The notes under the pieces were generated by a model. It saw only the letters and a list, made by a program, of their open reading frames with translations, searched no databases and had not been told where the DNA came from. DNA of 64,000 bases, from positions 1 through 64,000 of the forward strand of contig NZ_JAJQRG010000003.1 of assembly GCF_021228235.1 (NCBI RefSeq), given 5' to 3'. The number at the start of each line of letters is the position of its first letter. The first letter of the stretch is position 1. Source of the stretch: Pseudophaeobacter flagellatus (GTDB lineage: Bacteria; Pseudomonadota; Alphaproteobacteria; Rhodobacterales; Rhodobacteraceae). Below are positions 25,531 to 34,595 of the stretch, in pieces. Position numbers and translations under genes: made by a program.

Positions 25531-26919
25531 ATGAAACTAACTAGAATTATCGCGCTGGCCATCATCTCGGGCACTATTGCTTTGGCGGTAGAAGACACTG
25601 CGCTACAGGCGCAGACCCTGCGTGCGGTCCGCCCCCCAGCTGAATTTCCCCCGGCATCCTTTCATGGCAAACAGTTCGTCGATAGCCGTGGCTGCGTCTA
25701 TATCCGCGCCGGCATTGACGGGAATGTGAACTGGGTGCCGCGGGTGGCGCGCAATCGCAAGCAGCTGTGCGGATACAAGCCCACAACAGTTGCCGGGGCT
25801 ACTGCGCGTCCCACGCAAAGCGCGGGGCCAGAAATGATCACCCTGGATGCCCCGGCCAAGCCTGCGCCCCAGACCGCCGCTGCTGCAACCCCGGTGGCCA
25901 AACCTGTGCCAAAGCCGCGTACCGCTGCCGCGACGCCGCCCGCAGTGGTGACCACGGCCAAGCCACGGCGCACGCCACAGACAACCACCGCACGGGTGAC
26001 CGCCGCGCCGCGGCCAGCCACCACAGCTGTACGGCCTGCGCCGACGCGCACCCGGCCCGCCGCAAGCACGGGGTCGGTCAATGCGCAAGCCCGCGGGCAA
26101 GCCGGTGATCAGGCAGGATGCGCAGGGGTTTCTGCGATCAGTCGGCAATATTCCGGTAAGGCTGGCACCCGCTGTGGCCCACAGGCCCAGTCGCCGGTGA
26201 CATACGGGTCTGGCAGCGGCATTGGTCCGCAGTCTTCGCTGGTTCTGTCGCCGAATACACGGGTGCTGCCAGTGCATGTCTATGAGCAGCGGCGCCATAG
26301 TTTGGGGATGACCCCGCCGCCCGGGTATACCGCCGCCTGGGATGATGATCGCTTGAACCTGCGGCGCGCCGAACGCGATCTGCGCCCCGCCATCCTTACC
26401 GGGCGGACCCAGGTGCCTGAGGGCTATGTCGCGGTAAAGCGCCGGGATGATCGCATGAATCCGATGCGTGGTGTGCGCACCCCGCGCGGCGACGCGCAGA
26501 TGGCTGCGATTTGGGATGCCGGCCCGCCACGTAGCCTGCGAGCGCTGCCACTTGATCGTCCGGTGGTGAAGATTGACAACAGGCGACATGATAATTTTGA
26601 GGGAGAGGACCGGCATGGTCTTGCCCTGCGTTTGTCGAGCCGCTCTGCGCCAGGCGCAACCGATACGCCTGCCGTCACTGCTGCCTCGGCACCCGCGCGC
26701 TATGTCCGCGCCGCAACCTTTGCCGATGCGGCTCAGGCCCGGCAGGCGGCGCAGGCTCTGGCCGCAACCGGGCTGCCGGTGCGCCTTGGCGCGTTGTCGC
26801 GCAAAGGCGTGCCCTATAAGGTGGTTCTGGCCGGACCCTTTCATGACAGCACCCGCGCTGAACAGGCGCTGAATCGGGTGCGTGCTGCGGGGTATCGCGG
26901 CGCTCGTCTCAGCCGTTAG
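25531..26919 (+). CDS. Secreted SPOR-domain protein
   Basis: The 462-residue protein starts at ATG 25531 (MKLTRIIALAII), with a signal peptide ending near ALQAQ. The first mature part has a Cys-containing RGCVYIRAGIDGNVNWVPR block common in Rhodobacteraceae. A long Pro/Ala/Thr-rich linker follows (about 100-200), then a mid region. A C-terminal SPOR domain (about 390-462: RYVRAATFADAAQARQAA, then VVLAGPFHDS) would bind denuded peptidoglycan at division sites. The role in cell envelope or septation is inferred from SPOR. Confidence 0.8.
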   Translation: MKLTRIIALAIISGTIALAVEDTALQAQTLRAVRPPAEFPPASFHGKQFVDSRGCVYIRAGIDGNVNWVPRVARNRKQLCGYKPTTVAGATARPTQSAGPEMITLDAPAKPAPQTAAAATPVAKPVPKPRTAAATPPAVVTTAKPRRTPQTTTARVTAAPRPATTAVRPAPTRTRPAASTGSVNAQARGQAGDQAGCAGVSAISRQYSGKAGTRCGPQAQSPVTYGSGSGIGPQSSLVLSPNTRVLPVHVYEQRRHSLGMTPPPGYTAAWDDDRLNLRRAERDLRPAILTGRTQVPEGYVAVKRRDDRMNPMRGVRTPRGDAQMAAIWDAGPPRSLRALPLDRPVVKIDNRRHDNFEGEDRHGLALRLSSRSAPGATDTPAVTAASAPARYVRAATFADAAQARQAAQALAATGLPVRLGALSRKGVPYKVVLAGPFHDSTRAEQALNRVRAAGYRGARLSR

Positions 26920-26956
26920 AGCGTGACGCGTTCATCTGCATTAACGCGACTGCTCT
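26918..26956 (+). terminator. Imperfect hairpin at the SPOR gene end
   Basis: AGAGCGTGACGCGTT pairs with AACGCGACTGCTCT with one bulge. The stem begins at the stop codon. It resembles a repeat I recall from Rhodobacteraceae intergenic regions and probably terminates transcription. No T-run follows directly. Confidence 0.5.
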
Positions 26957-27257
26957 GCTTATTTGATTTTGCGTATTTCAGATGCGCAAGACCGCTTCCT
27001 GTTTTTGCACAACATGTTCCAGGTGACAGCTGTAGTTTTGCAGCCGCTCTATAGCGGCTTGGCGCTGCCCGCTTTTGCCCCCCCCACCGATCGCTGTTCC
27101 TAACGCCTTGTCGTGCAATGGCTTTGTGCAGTGCCGGGCCTGGTCGGGGTCTAGTAGGGGGGGCTGGCGGTGCATACCATTCTTGCCAATGGTTCCAAAA
27201 GAACAGGAGCGGGGGCTGATACGACCTTTTGAACGCCGCCAGAGCCAAGACTTGGAC
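26957..27257. other. Intergenic region between convergent genes
   Basis: About 300 bp between the SPOR gene and the convergent M48-like gene hold no supported gene. A minus-strand 110-codon frame has a composition unlike its neighbours and no ribosome-binding site. Confidence 0.4.
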
Positions 27258-28268
27258 CTAGCCGCAGATGTTTTGTAGCTGTACCCAGTCGCGGTCATTC
27301 AGGACCGGCTCTAGTACGCGGCCGGCCATGGGGTCGGCCTCAATCAGGCCCAGCGTGGTCTCGCCAGTGATGTCCAGCGCATAGGCATAGGGTGTGGACG
27401 GGATGGCCGCACGGGCGAATTCGGCCAGCAGCATATCATCAGGCAGGGGGGGGCGCGGCGCTGCCAACACGGTTTCCGAGTAACTATCCAGGGTGGCGCG
27501 TGTCAGCTCTCCGGTGGTGAGCAGGCGGAACGAGGCAAAAAAGCCACCGGCGTCCAGCAACTCTGCCAGCGGGTCATGCAAATCGGCGCGCGTACGCTCG
27601 GCCAGGATTGCACCAGCCGCCACAGCGGGGTCCTCATAATCTTCGACAAAGCTGCGATTGAGCAGCACGATGCCCCCCGGCAAATGCAGGCTGCTGGCGA
27701 CGCCTGAGCGCATGATAACCAGCTGGCGCAGCCCTGTGCGTAGTGCCAGTTTGGTCAGGATCGGGGTTGCCTCGGGCGTGGCACAGGCCTGGCCTGAAAC
27801 CCGTTCAATCCGGCCCAATAGCGCCTGACCAATGGCCTTGGCCTTGATCTCAGGGACCACTTTCACCGCATGGCGCTGCATCAGTCCGGGCAGGCCAAAC
27901 AGCACCAGAATGGCAACCACAGCAAGGCTGCCCAGGACGCTGACCACCCGCAGGCGGCCAGGATGGGGGCGGGAGCGTTCAATGGCATGGCGCACCTTTT
28001 CGATGGCGTCCAGCATGGTGACCTCATCCTGCGGGATTTCCAGCTGCTCACCCGGGTCGCCATCGGGGTGAAATAACGCCGGAAAGGCGCCGGGATTGGC
28101 ACGCTCGACTGCCGCCAGTGACCAATGGGCCAGCGGGCGATCCTGCATATCGGTAATGGTGAGGGTGGCATCGCCAACCGAGATTATGACATCTCGACGC
28201 TGCGCATCGGGGCTTGCACGCCAAAGGCCTGCAGCCTCAAGTCGTTCGAATTCCCTGAGAACGGTCAT
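27258..28268 (-). CDS. M48-like membrane protein lacking the protease motif
   Basis: The 336-residue protein has a cytoplasmic N-terminal half, one transmembrane helix (107-127: VVSVLGSLAVVAILVLFGL) and a C-terminal domain. That domain contains LPGGIVLLNRSFVE (196-209), the strand preceding the active-site helix in M48 peptidases. Where M48 enzymes have HExxH, this protein reads AILAERTRADL (220-230), so zinc binding is lost. It is probably a non-catalytic homologue that senses or scaffolds rather than cleaves. It stands alone; a pseudogene is unlikely because the frame is intact. Confidence 0.6.
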   Translation of the reverse strand: MTVLREFERLEAAGLWRASPDAQRRDVIISVGDATLTITDMQDRPLAHWSLAAVERANPGAFPALFHPDGDPGEQLEIPQDEVTMLDAIEKVRHAIERSRPHPGRLRVVSVLGSLAVVAILVLFGLPGLMQRHAVKVVPEIKAKAIGQALLGRIERVSGQACATPEATPILTKLALRTGLRQLVIMRSGVASSLHLPGGIVLLNRSFVEDYEDPAVAAGAILAERTRADLHDPLAELLDAGGFFASFRLLTTGELTRATLDSYSETVLAAPRPPLPDDMLLAEFARAAIPSTPYAYALDITGETTLGLIEADPMAGRVLEPVLNDRDWVQLQNICG

Positions 28269-28583
28269 TCAGCCTGCCTGTCTTGCCTGTTTTCGTTGAA
28301 TAAGCCTAGCATGGCCAATGGCGGTGCGGCAAATGGCTTCGCGGCCAAATACCTTCAGTACCGCGATTTTTGGGGCGCTGCGCGGGCAGATCGTGGTATG
28401 CCACACGTCTTGATGTGACGCGGCAGGCCGACTGTATCCTATCAAGGGGTCGCGCCAGGCAATATTGCCCCAAACGTCAAGCCCAGTTGCCCCCGAGCCG
28501 ACCATCGCTGCACCGTCGATTGATGGCCGCAGTCGGGAGGACGTGAGAGTTCGTTGCGGTTGCGTCAAAGTTTTTTTGAATCT
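28269..28583. other. Divergent intergenic region
   Basis: About 315 bp lie between the M48-like gene and the ECF41 promoter. No gene is supported. It presumably holds the promoter of the minus-strand M48-like gene. Confidence 0.4.
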
Positions 28584-28610
28584 CGTCACAAATTCTGCCT
28601 CTGGATCGTC
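28584..28610 (+). promoter_or_regulatory. Candidate ECF41 sigma-factor promoter
   Basis: CGTCACA (28584-28590), a 16-nt spacer, and CGTC (28607-28610) lie 28 bp before the cassette's first start codon. The published ECF41 signature, as I recall it, is TGTCACA with CGTC at -10 and a 16-nt gap. One mismatch is present. It fits autoregulation of the downstream sigma-factor operon. Confidence 0.65.
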
Positions 28611-28638
28611 TTATCTCTGAAACCTCAAATTTGGAGAT

Positions 28639-29028
28639 ATGATGCGAAATTTAATTCTGATCGGGGTCGGCGGGCTTTCAGTTCTAACGGCGGCCTATAT
28701 TTGGATCGCCACGCAGCACTGGTATCACACGATACCGGGGGTCGCGCAGACAGGGCCAATGAACTTTCATTTTGCGAAGGATGTCGGCCTTGCCTATCTG
28801 GCAAGCGGGGTGGCTTTGATCTGGGCTGGTGTCAAACATGACAAATCAGCCGGAATCTGCGGTGCGTCCTGGCTCGTCCTGCATGCGCTGTTTCATATTT
28901 GGATATGGTTTCATCGCGGCACGCCGGCGGATTTGGTTTCCCTTACCAACCTGATTGGCATCCAGATGCCCGCTTTTGCAGGGTTCATTTCCGCAGTCAA
29001 CTTGAAGTCAGAAAGGGCGAACACATGA
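28639..29028 (+). CDS. Four-helix membrane protein of the ECF41 cassette
   Basis: The 129-residue protein has four predicted membrane helices (LILIGVGGLSVLTAAYIWIA, then VGLAYLASGVALIWAGV, WLVLHALFHIWIWF, and LIGIQMPAFAGFISAV). A His/Trp pair sits near the first loop (ATQHWYHTI). I do not recognise a named function. It is first behind the ECF41-type promoter, and its stop overlaps the next start (ATGA). Membership of a sigma-factor operon suggests a stress-related membrane role, possibly redox given the partner. That is inference. Confidence 0.7.
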   Translation: MMRNLILIGVGGLSVLTAAYIWIATQHWYHTIPGVAQTGPMNFHFAKDVGLAYLASGVALIWAGVKHDKSAGICGASWLVLHALFHIWIWFHRGTPADLVSLTNLIGIQMPAFAGFISAVNLKSERANT

Positions 29029-29567
29029 TCCGCGCGCTTCTCAAAACGGGCATTCAGAGGTTCGCGTCGCGATACAATTACGATACGAGCTACATGAGCC
29101 ATATTGTTGATACCTCGGCATCGGCAGGGCTGCGGCTGTCTATACTACCGTTTTACAGCCAATATCGTGGTCCCAAAGACGCCCAAAACGTCTGGGCAGG
29201 CGCAATGCTTGGATCGACGCTGGATGGTGACTGCGGGTCTTGTGTGCAACTGATCGTCGACATGGGGCTTGAGGCAGCGGTTCCGGCAGAGGAAATCGCG
29301 CTTTGTCTGCAAGGCAATGCGAAGGCCGCGGGTGATGTCGGCCTTGGTTTCCGGTTTTCCCAGGCGGCCATTGCGAACGCCCCCGAACTGGAGGATCTGC
29401 GAAAGGAAATTGAAGCGCGTTTTGGCGCGGCGGCGGTAACTGCGGCATCTTTTGCAGCATCAAGCGGGCGCATATACCCGGTGTTGAAACGTGGCCTTGG
29501 CTTCGGTCAGACCTGTAGCCGCGTGATTATCGAGGACAGGGCAATAACGGCATTGCATCAATCATGA
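29025..29567 (+). CDS. AhpD/carboxymuconolactone-decarboxylase-like protein
   Basis: The 180-residue protein starts at ATG 29025, overlapping the previous stop; a longer frame from 28899 would run through the upstream gene. It has a CGSC redox motif (70-73) in DGDCGSCVQLIVDMG, the position of the CxxC in AhpD-like folds. ECF41 sigma factors are known to be encoded with carboxymuconolactone decarboxylase, oxidoreductase or epimerase ('COE') genes, so its place fits the family. The substrate is unknown. It is coupled to the sigma factor by ATGA. Confidence 0.75.
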   Translation: MIRALLKTGIQRFASRYNYDTSYMSHIVDTSASAGLRLSILPFYSQYRGPKDAQNVWAGAMLGSTLDGDCGSCVQLIVDMGLEAAVPAEEIALCLQGNAKAAGDVGLGFRFSQAAIANAPELEDLRKEIEARFGAAAVTAASFAASSGRIYPVLKRGLGFGQTCSRVIIEDRAITALHQS

Positions 29568-30439
29568 ACATAGTTGCGACCATATTTGAAGCAGAGCGCC
29601 CAAAACTGATATCACTGTGCTATCGCATGCTGGGTGAACGTGCGGGTGCAGAGGATGCTGTGCAAGACACATGGCTGAAATGGTCAGCAGCCGACCTGAC
29701 CCAAATTGACAATCCGGCGGCTTGGTTGCGCCGGGTCGCCACGAATATTGCCATCGATACGTTGCGAACCGCGCATCGACAACGCGAAATCTATGTAGGC
29801 CCCTGGCTTCCTGAACCCCTTATTCAATGTGAAACGCAAGAGCCTGTGCATCAGTTTGAACTTGCCCAGGAATGCGAGTTAGCATTGCTGTGGGCTATGG
29901 AACGGCTCACTGAACGGGAACGTGCGGCATTCATTCTGCGAGAGGCATTCGATGCCAGTTATTCGGACATTGCAGCCACGCTTGATGCAACGGAAGCCGC
30001 CTGTCGCCAACTTGTCAGCCGTTCGCAAAAGAAGTTGCAGGACTCTGGTCCCCGTTTCGATGCCACGCCGGAAGAGGTCGCAGATTTGAGCCAACGTTTC
30101 TTCATGGCGATCATGGCCGAAGACTTTGATGCGGCTCTGTCATTGCTGACACCCAATTCCGTCGCACTTTCTGATGGCGGGGCAAAAAGACGCGCCGCGC
30201 GGCGCCCATTGATAGGTGGCAGCGAGATTTTGCAGGTGTTCCGGGCTTTGTACGAAAAAGCGTGCCATGAAACGGGCTGGACGACCCGGATAGCATCCGT
30301 GAATACCAAACCTGCCTTTTTGCGCTATCAATTCGGGCAGCTGGACTCCGTCACCACTCTTGCGCCTGATCAAGATGGAAGAATTGCGTGGCTATATATC
30401 ATGCGAAACCCAGACAAACTTGGGGTGAGTGAAGAATAG
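29564..30439 (+). CDS. ECF41-family RNA polymerase sigma factor
   Basis: The 291-residue protein has sigma region 2 (about 8-75: LCYRMLGERAGAEDAVQDTW) and region 4 (about 105-160: MERLTERERAAFILREAF). A C-terminal SnoaL/NTF2-like domain (about 170-285) follows. The ECF41 hallmarks are visible: the linker motif WLPEP (81-85) and DGGAK (204-208), a variant of the usual DGGGK. In this group the C-terminal extension replaces an anti-sigma factor. It is last in a three-gene overlapping operon and likely autoregulated through the promoter at 28584. Confidence 0.92.
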   Translation: MNIVATIFEAERPKLISLCYRMLGERAGAEDAVQDTWLKWSAADLTQIDNPAAWLRRVATNIAIDTLRTAHRQREIYVGPWLPEPLIQCETQEPVHQFELAQECELALLWAMERLTERERAAFILREAFDASYSDIAATLDATEAACRQLVSRSQKKLQDSGPRFDATPEEVADLSQRFFMAIMAEDFDAALSLLTPNSVALSDGGAKRRAARRPLIGGSEILQVFRALYEKACHETGWTTRIASVNTKPAFLRYQFGQLDSVTTLAPDQDGRIAWLYIMRNPDKLGVSEE

Positions 30440-30682
30440 TGAAATCGCGAAAACAGTCGTTAGCTGCGCCGCATAAGGCAGTTAAAATGGGCGCTCTGCC
30501 GCCGCCGGATTGCCCCCTGCCGGGTTCGTCGGCGGCTGACTGACCTTTTCAACTGTTCCCCAGGTGCTTGCCGCTTCATCCAAGCGACCCCCTTACAGTA
30601 TACTACCCATACATTAGACAGGCGATATGCCATCCCGTATGCAGAATGAAATCAAGTGATATATTCTGAAAATGAGAAGATA

Positions 30683-31549
30683 ATGGAAATCAAAACACTG
30701 CACACCTTTGCCACTGTTGCCAACATCGGAACCATTGGCGGTGCGTCCAAGAAATTGAACTGCGTCCAATCCAATGTGACGACCCGGATCAAGGCGTTGG
30801 AAGCAGAATTGGGTGTCAGCCTGTTCAACCGGAGCCGGGCGGGAATGGCGTTGACAGCGGCAGGCGTGGCCTTCTTGCCCTACGCGCAAGACGTCATTCA
30901 GGCAGAAGAACGCGCCCGTGCTTCGGTCGAGGCCTTCGAGAGCTCGGTCAGCTTGCTAAGGATCGGCAGCATGGAAAGCACGCTCGCAGTACGCTTGCCT
31001 GGGATCCTGTCATCATTTCGCACAGAAAACCCGAACCTTCGGTTACAGATTAAATCAGGACCCACTGATGAATTGATCGAAAAACTTCTTCTGGATCAGG
31101 TAGATATTGCCCTGATTGGTGGCAAGTTTAAGCATGACGATCTCCAGGGACACGCGCTGTTCGCCGAAGAAATGGTGATGATTTCAGCGCTTGAGTTCGA
31201 AACCTTGGAGGATCTGCGTTCCCTTCCAGTGATCGTATTCAAGCTGGGGTGTTCTTACCGCGACTACACCCGGCGCTGGATGCGCATGTCCGGCTTGGCG
31301 CCGAACGACGTATTCGAACTGGGGACGCTTGAAGGCATCTTAGGATGTGTTGCATCCGGTGTTGGAGTCAGTTGCCTGCCGCGTTCTGTCGTAGAGGGTA
31401 GCCAGGTTTGCAACCTGCTGCGCATTCACACATTGGACGATCCCGCGCGTTTCATAGATACCTATGCCATGTTGAATCCTAAATCTGTCCGCAATGGTGC
31501 TGTGGATGCGTTTTTACAGACCGCACGAACGACACTGTTTGCAAATTAG
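30683..31549 (+). CDS. LysR-family transcriptional regulator
   Basis: The 288-residue protein starts at ATG 30683 (MEIKTLHTF); a start 27 nt earlier has no homology. The N-terminal winged helix-turn-helix (about 1-60) reads TIGGASKKLNCVQSNVTTRI. An effector-binding domain follows (about 88-285). The length is typical. It precedes a nitronate monooxygenase gene by about 230 bp on the same strand, which could be its target. LysR genes more often control divergent neighbours, and no such partner is evident. Confidence 0.93.
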   Translation: MEIKTLHTFATVANIGTIGGASKKLNCVQSNVTTRIKALEAELGVSLFNRSRAGMALTAAGVAFLPYAQDVIQAEERARASVEAFESSVSLLRIGSMESTLAVRLPGILSSFRTENPNLRLQIKSGPTDELIEKLLLDQVDIALIGGKFKHDDLQGHALFAEEMVMISALEFETLEDLRSLPVIVFKLGCSYRDYTRRWMRMSGLAPNDVFELGTLEGILGCVASGVGVSCLPRSVVEGSQVCNLLRIHTLDDPARFIDTYAMLNPKSVRNGAVDAFLQTARTTLFAN

Positions 31550-31779
31550 AGCACTGTTCTTTGTGATGTTTATTGTTCTGAAATTCTGATCGTATGCATC
31601 ATTTTTTCACGCTACTTTAGATCAGAGGCGCGTTGTATGATCTTCTCAATCAAAGAAGAGACCACCCTGAAGTTCAAAGACACCAGCCTGCATTTAGCCT
31701 TGTGACCGTAAAGCGCATCGCGGGGATCGCCATTGACCTTTGAACCATTGGGTCCCCAGCCCGCGCATAAGGAAGCCCC

Positions 31780-32844
31780 ATGTCCAGTGACTTGACTGTC
31801 CTCGCCCAGCTTGGCCTGACCGCCCCGATCATCCAGGCCCCAATGGCGGGTGTTGCCACGCCCCAGATGGCCGCCGCAGTGTCCAAAGCCGGTGGGCTGG
31901 GCTCCCTAGGGATCGGCGCATCGACAGTCGCAGCAGCCCGCGATCTGATCCGCCAGACACGAATGCTCACTGATCGGCCCTTCAATGCCAATGTTTTTTG
32001 CCACCACCGGGCGATCCGCAACACTGAAAAAGAAACAGCCTGGCTTAACCTTGTGAAGCCTGAGTTCGAGCGGTTCGCAGCATCCCCTCCGAAGGAACTG
32101 TCAGAGGTCTATAAGTCATTCTTGGATGGCGATGCGATGTTCGACATGTTGCTAGAGGAACGTCCAGCAGTTGTCAGTTTTCATTTCGGCCTGCCGACCC
32201 CGTCCCAAATCAAAACGTTCAAAGACCGTAACATCCTGATGCTGGCCACCGCAACCAACCTGCAGGAGGCGCGTCAGGCCGCAGCCATCGGAATTGATGC
32301 CGTTGTTGCACAGGGCTGGGAAGCCGGTGGACATCGCGGCTGTTTCGATGAAAACGCGGAGGACGATCAACTCGGCACCTTCGCTCTAACCCGAATTCTG
32401 GTGCAAGAGCTCGACATTCCGGTCATTGCTGCCGGAGGTATCATGGATGGTGCCGGTATACGTGCTGCATTGAATCTTGGTGCCGTGGCAGCACAGCTTG
32501 GCACCGCTTTCATTGCGACTGACGAAAGTGCTGCACCGGCAGCCTATCGAGAGGCGCTGGCCGGGGAAAGCGCGCATCACACCTGCATGGTGCGGGTGAT
32601 CTCTGGTCGCCCGGCCCGGTGTCTGGCCAACCGATTTACCCAATGGAGCAAGAATATCCCTGATGCGTCAGTGCCCGATTACCCGGTGACCTATGACGCT
32701 GGAAAAGCCCTGAACGCGGCTGCGACTCATCGTGGCGATACCGGATATGGTGCCCATTGGGCCGGTCAGGGTGCGCCGCTGTCGCGGGCCATGTCTGCAA
32801 CCCAACTGGTGCATCATCTGATCACGGAAATACAGACAGATTGA
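31780..32844 (+). CDS. Nitronate monooxygenase
   Basis: The 354-residue FMN-dependent TIM-barrel enzyme oxidises alkyl nitronates such as propionate-3-nitronate. The substrate/FMN blocks are IIQAPMAGVATPQMAAAVS near the N-terminus, QGWEAGGHRG near 170-180 with the catalytic His, and PVIAAGGIMDGAGIRAAL near 210-228. The length matches class I enzymes. It is the only enzyme gene near the LysR gene and may protect against nitro toxins. Confidence 0.88.
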   Translation: MSSDLTVLAQLGLTAPIIQAPMAGVATPQMAAAVSKAGGLGSLGIGASTVAAARDLIRQTRMLTDRPFNANVFCHHRAIRNTEKETAWLNLVKPEFERFAASPPKELSEVYKSFLDGDAMFDMLLEERPAVVSFHFGLPTPSQIKTFKDRNILMLATATNLQEARQAAAIGIDAVVAQGWEAGGHRGCFDENAEDDQLGTFALTRILVQELDIPVIAAGGIMDGAGIRAALNLGAVAAQLGTAFIATDESAAPAAYREALAGESAHHTCMVRVISGRPARCLANRFTQWSKNIPDASVPDYPVTYDAGKALNAAATHRGDTGYGAHWAGQGAPLSRAMSATQLVHHLITEIQTD

Positions 32845-32887
32845 TACTGATGCACCAGCTGCACCCCCCAGCAGCGACGGGGCTTGG

Positions 32888-34516
32888 CTAGAGGGATTTT
32901 GCGATCCCGCGCAGTTCAAATTTTTGGATCTTGCCAGTCGAGGTCTTGGGCAGCTCCTGAAAGATCACCCGCTTGGGGGCCTTGAACCCGGCTAGGGTTT
33001 CACGGGAAAAGGCGATGATCTCGGCCTCGCTCACCTCGTGGCCCTCTTTCAACTCGACAAAGGCGCAGGGCACTTCGCCCCATTTGTCGTCGGGCTTGGC
33101 TACCACTGCTGCAAGGTTCACCGCCGGATGGCCCATCAGCACGCCTTCGACCTCGACGGAAGAGATATTTTCTCCGCCTGAAATGATGATATCCTTGGCG
33201 CGATCCGAGATCTGGATATAGCCATCGGGGTGTTGAATGGCGATATCACCAGAGTGAAAATACCCCCCGGCAAAGGCCTCGGCGGTGGCTTCGGGGTTTT
33301 TCAGATAGCCCTTCATCACCGAATTGCCGCGCATGACGATTTCGCCCTGATCGCTGGCATTCCGCGGGATCTGTTGCATGTTCTCGTCCAGTACCGTGAT
33401 GTCTTCCATCATCGGAAAGGCGATGCCCTGGCGGGCCTTGATGGCGGCGCGTCCGGCCTGATCCAGTTCATCCCAGTCACCGCCCTGCCAGAGACATTCG
33501 GTGACATGACCATAGGTTTCTGTCAGGCCATAGACCTGGGTGATGTGAAAGCCGAGGGTTTCGATCTTTTGCAGAGTTGCAGGGGCAGGGGGGGCGCCGG
33601 CGGTAAAGACCTCTACCTGATGATCAAAGGCGCGGCGCTGTTCGTCCTTGGCGTTGACCAGCAGGTTAAGCACAATCGGTGCGCCGCCAAAATGGGTGAC
33701 ACCGTGGTCCGCGATGGCATCGTAGATTGCCTCTGGGGTGATGTTGCGGCAGCACACCACGGTGCCTCCCAGCAGGGGCATCATCCAGGTGTGGTTCCAG
33801 CCATTGCAGTGAAACAGTGGCACAATCGTCAGATAGACCGGCTTTAGCACCATGCGCCAGGACACCACCGTGCCCATGGTCATAAGATAGGCACCGCGAT
33901 GGCTGTACACCACGCCCTTGGGGCGGCCGGTGGTGCCTGAGGTATAGTTCAGCGCCAGGCTTTCCCATTCATCCTGCGGCAGGATCCAGTCAAAATCGGG
34001 ATCGCCGCTGGCAAGCAGTTCCTCATAGGTCTGGTGGTCGCCGCTGGCGGCAAAGCCGGCCTCAAGATCGGGGGCTTCGATCAGAATGGGTGCAGCCCCT
34101 TGCATCCGGGCCAGGGCGGCAGTGGCCAGCCCCAGGAACTCGCTGTCCACCAGCACCACCTTGGCGCCGCCGTGTTCAAAGATATAGGCAACGGTGTCCA
34201 CATCCAGCCGGGTGTTGATGGTGTTGAGCACAGCACCGCAGGCAGGTACGCCAAAATGCGCCTCGGCCTGGGCGGGCAGGTTGGGGATCAGCGTGGCAAC
34301 CACATCGCCGGGGGCAACCCCCAACGCCACCAGCGCCGAGGCCAGCCGGGTGCAACGCGCATGATATTCCCGGTAGCTGACGCGATGGCTGCCATAGATC
34401 ACCGCCGTATGGTCGGCAAAGACCTGTGCGGCGCGACGCAGATGTGACAGCGGCGTCAGTGCCACATGGTTTGCTGCGGTCTTCTCCAGCCCGGTTTCGT
34501 CAGCCATCCATCCCAT
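32888..34516 (-). CDS. Acyl-CoA ligase (AMP-forming; methylmercaptopropionate/fatty-acid type)
   Basis: The 542-residue ANL enzyme activates a carboxylic acid through an acyl-adenylate. Motifs are the P-loop YTSGTTGRPKG, the QVYGLTET segment, GYFHSGDIA, and KTSTGKIQK with the catalytic Lys. The start at 34516 (MGWMADETG) follows GGGAGG at good spacing; the longer frame lacks support. It belongs to the broad medium-chain/DmdB-like branch common in Roseobacters, but the substrate cannot be fixed from sequence. It stands opposite the DMT exporter gene. Confidence 0.85.
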   Translation of the reverse strand: MGWMADETGLEKTAANHVALTPLSHLRRAAQVFADHTAVIYGSHRVSYREYHARCTRLASALVALGVAPGDVVATLIPNLPAQAEAHFGVPACGAVLNTINTRLDVDTVAYIFEHGGAKVVLVDSEFLGLATAALARMQGAAPILIEAPDLEAGFAASGDHQTYEELLASGDPDFDWILPQDEWESLALNYTSGTTGRPKGVVYSHRGAYLMTMGTVVSWRMVLKPVYLTIVPLFHCNGWNHTWMMPLLGGTVVCCRNITPEAIYDAIADHGVTHFGGAPIVLNLLVNAKDEQRRAFDHQVEVFTAGAPPAPATLQKIETLGFHITQVYGLTETYGHVTECLWQGGDWDELDQAGRAAIKARQGIAFPMMEDITVLDENMQQIPRNASDQGEIVMRGNSVMKGYLKNPEATAEAFAGGYFHSGDIAIQHPDGYIQISDRAKDIIISGGENISSVEVEGVLMGHPAVNLAAVVAKPDDKWGEVPCAFVELKEGHEVSEAEIIAFSRETLAGFKAPKRVIFQELPKTSTGKIQKFELRGIAKSL

Positions 34517-34595
34517 CAGCTTTCCTCCCTGTGATTCTGTTTCTGTGTCGGTTTTGGAACAGATAATGAGGAAAGTTGCAGGCAATGGAAGAGGT

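Noticed and set aside
25603-26844. 413-codon open frame antisense to the SPOR-domain gene
   Set aside because: High-GC shadow frame with no domain, start signal or sensible composition; the plus strand encodes a clear signal peptide and SPOR domain.
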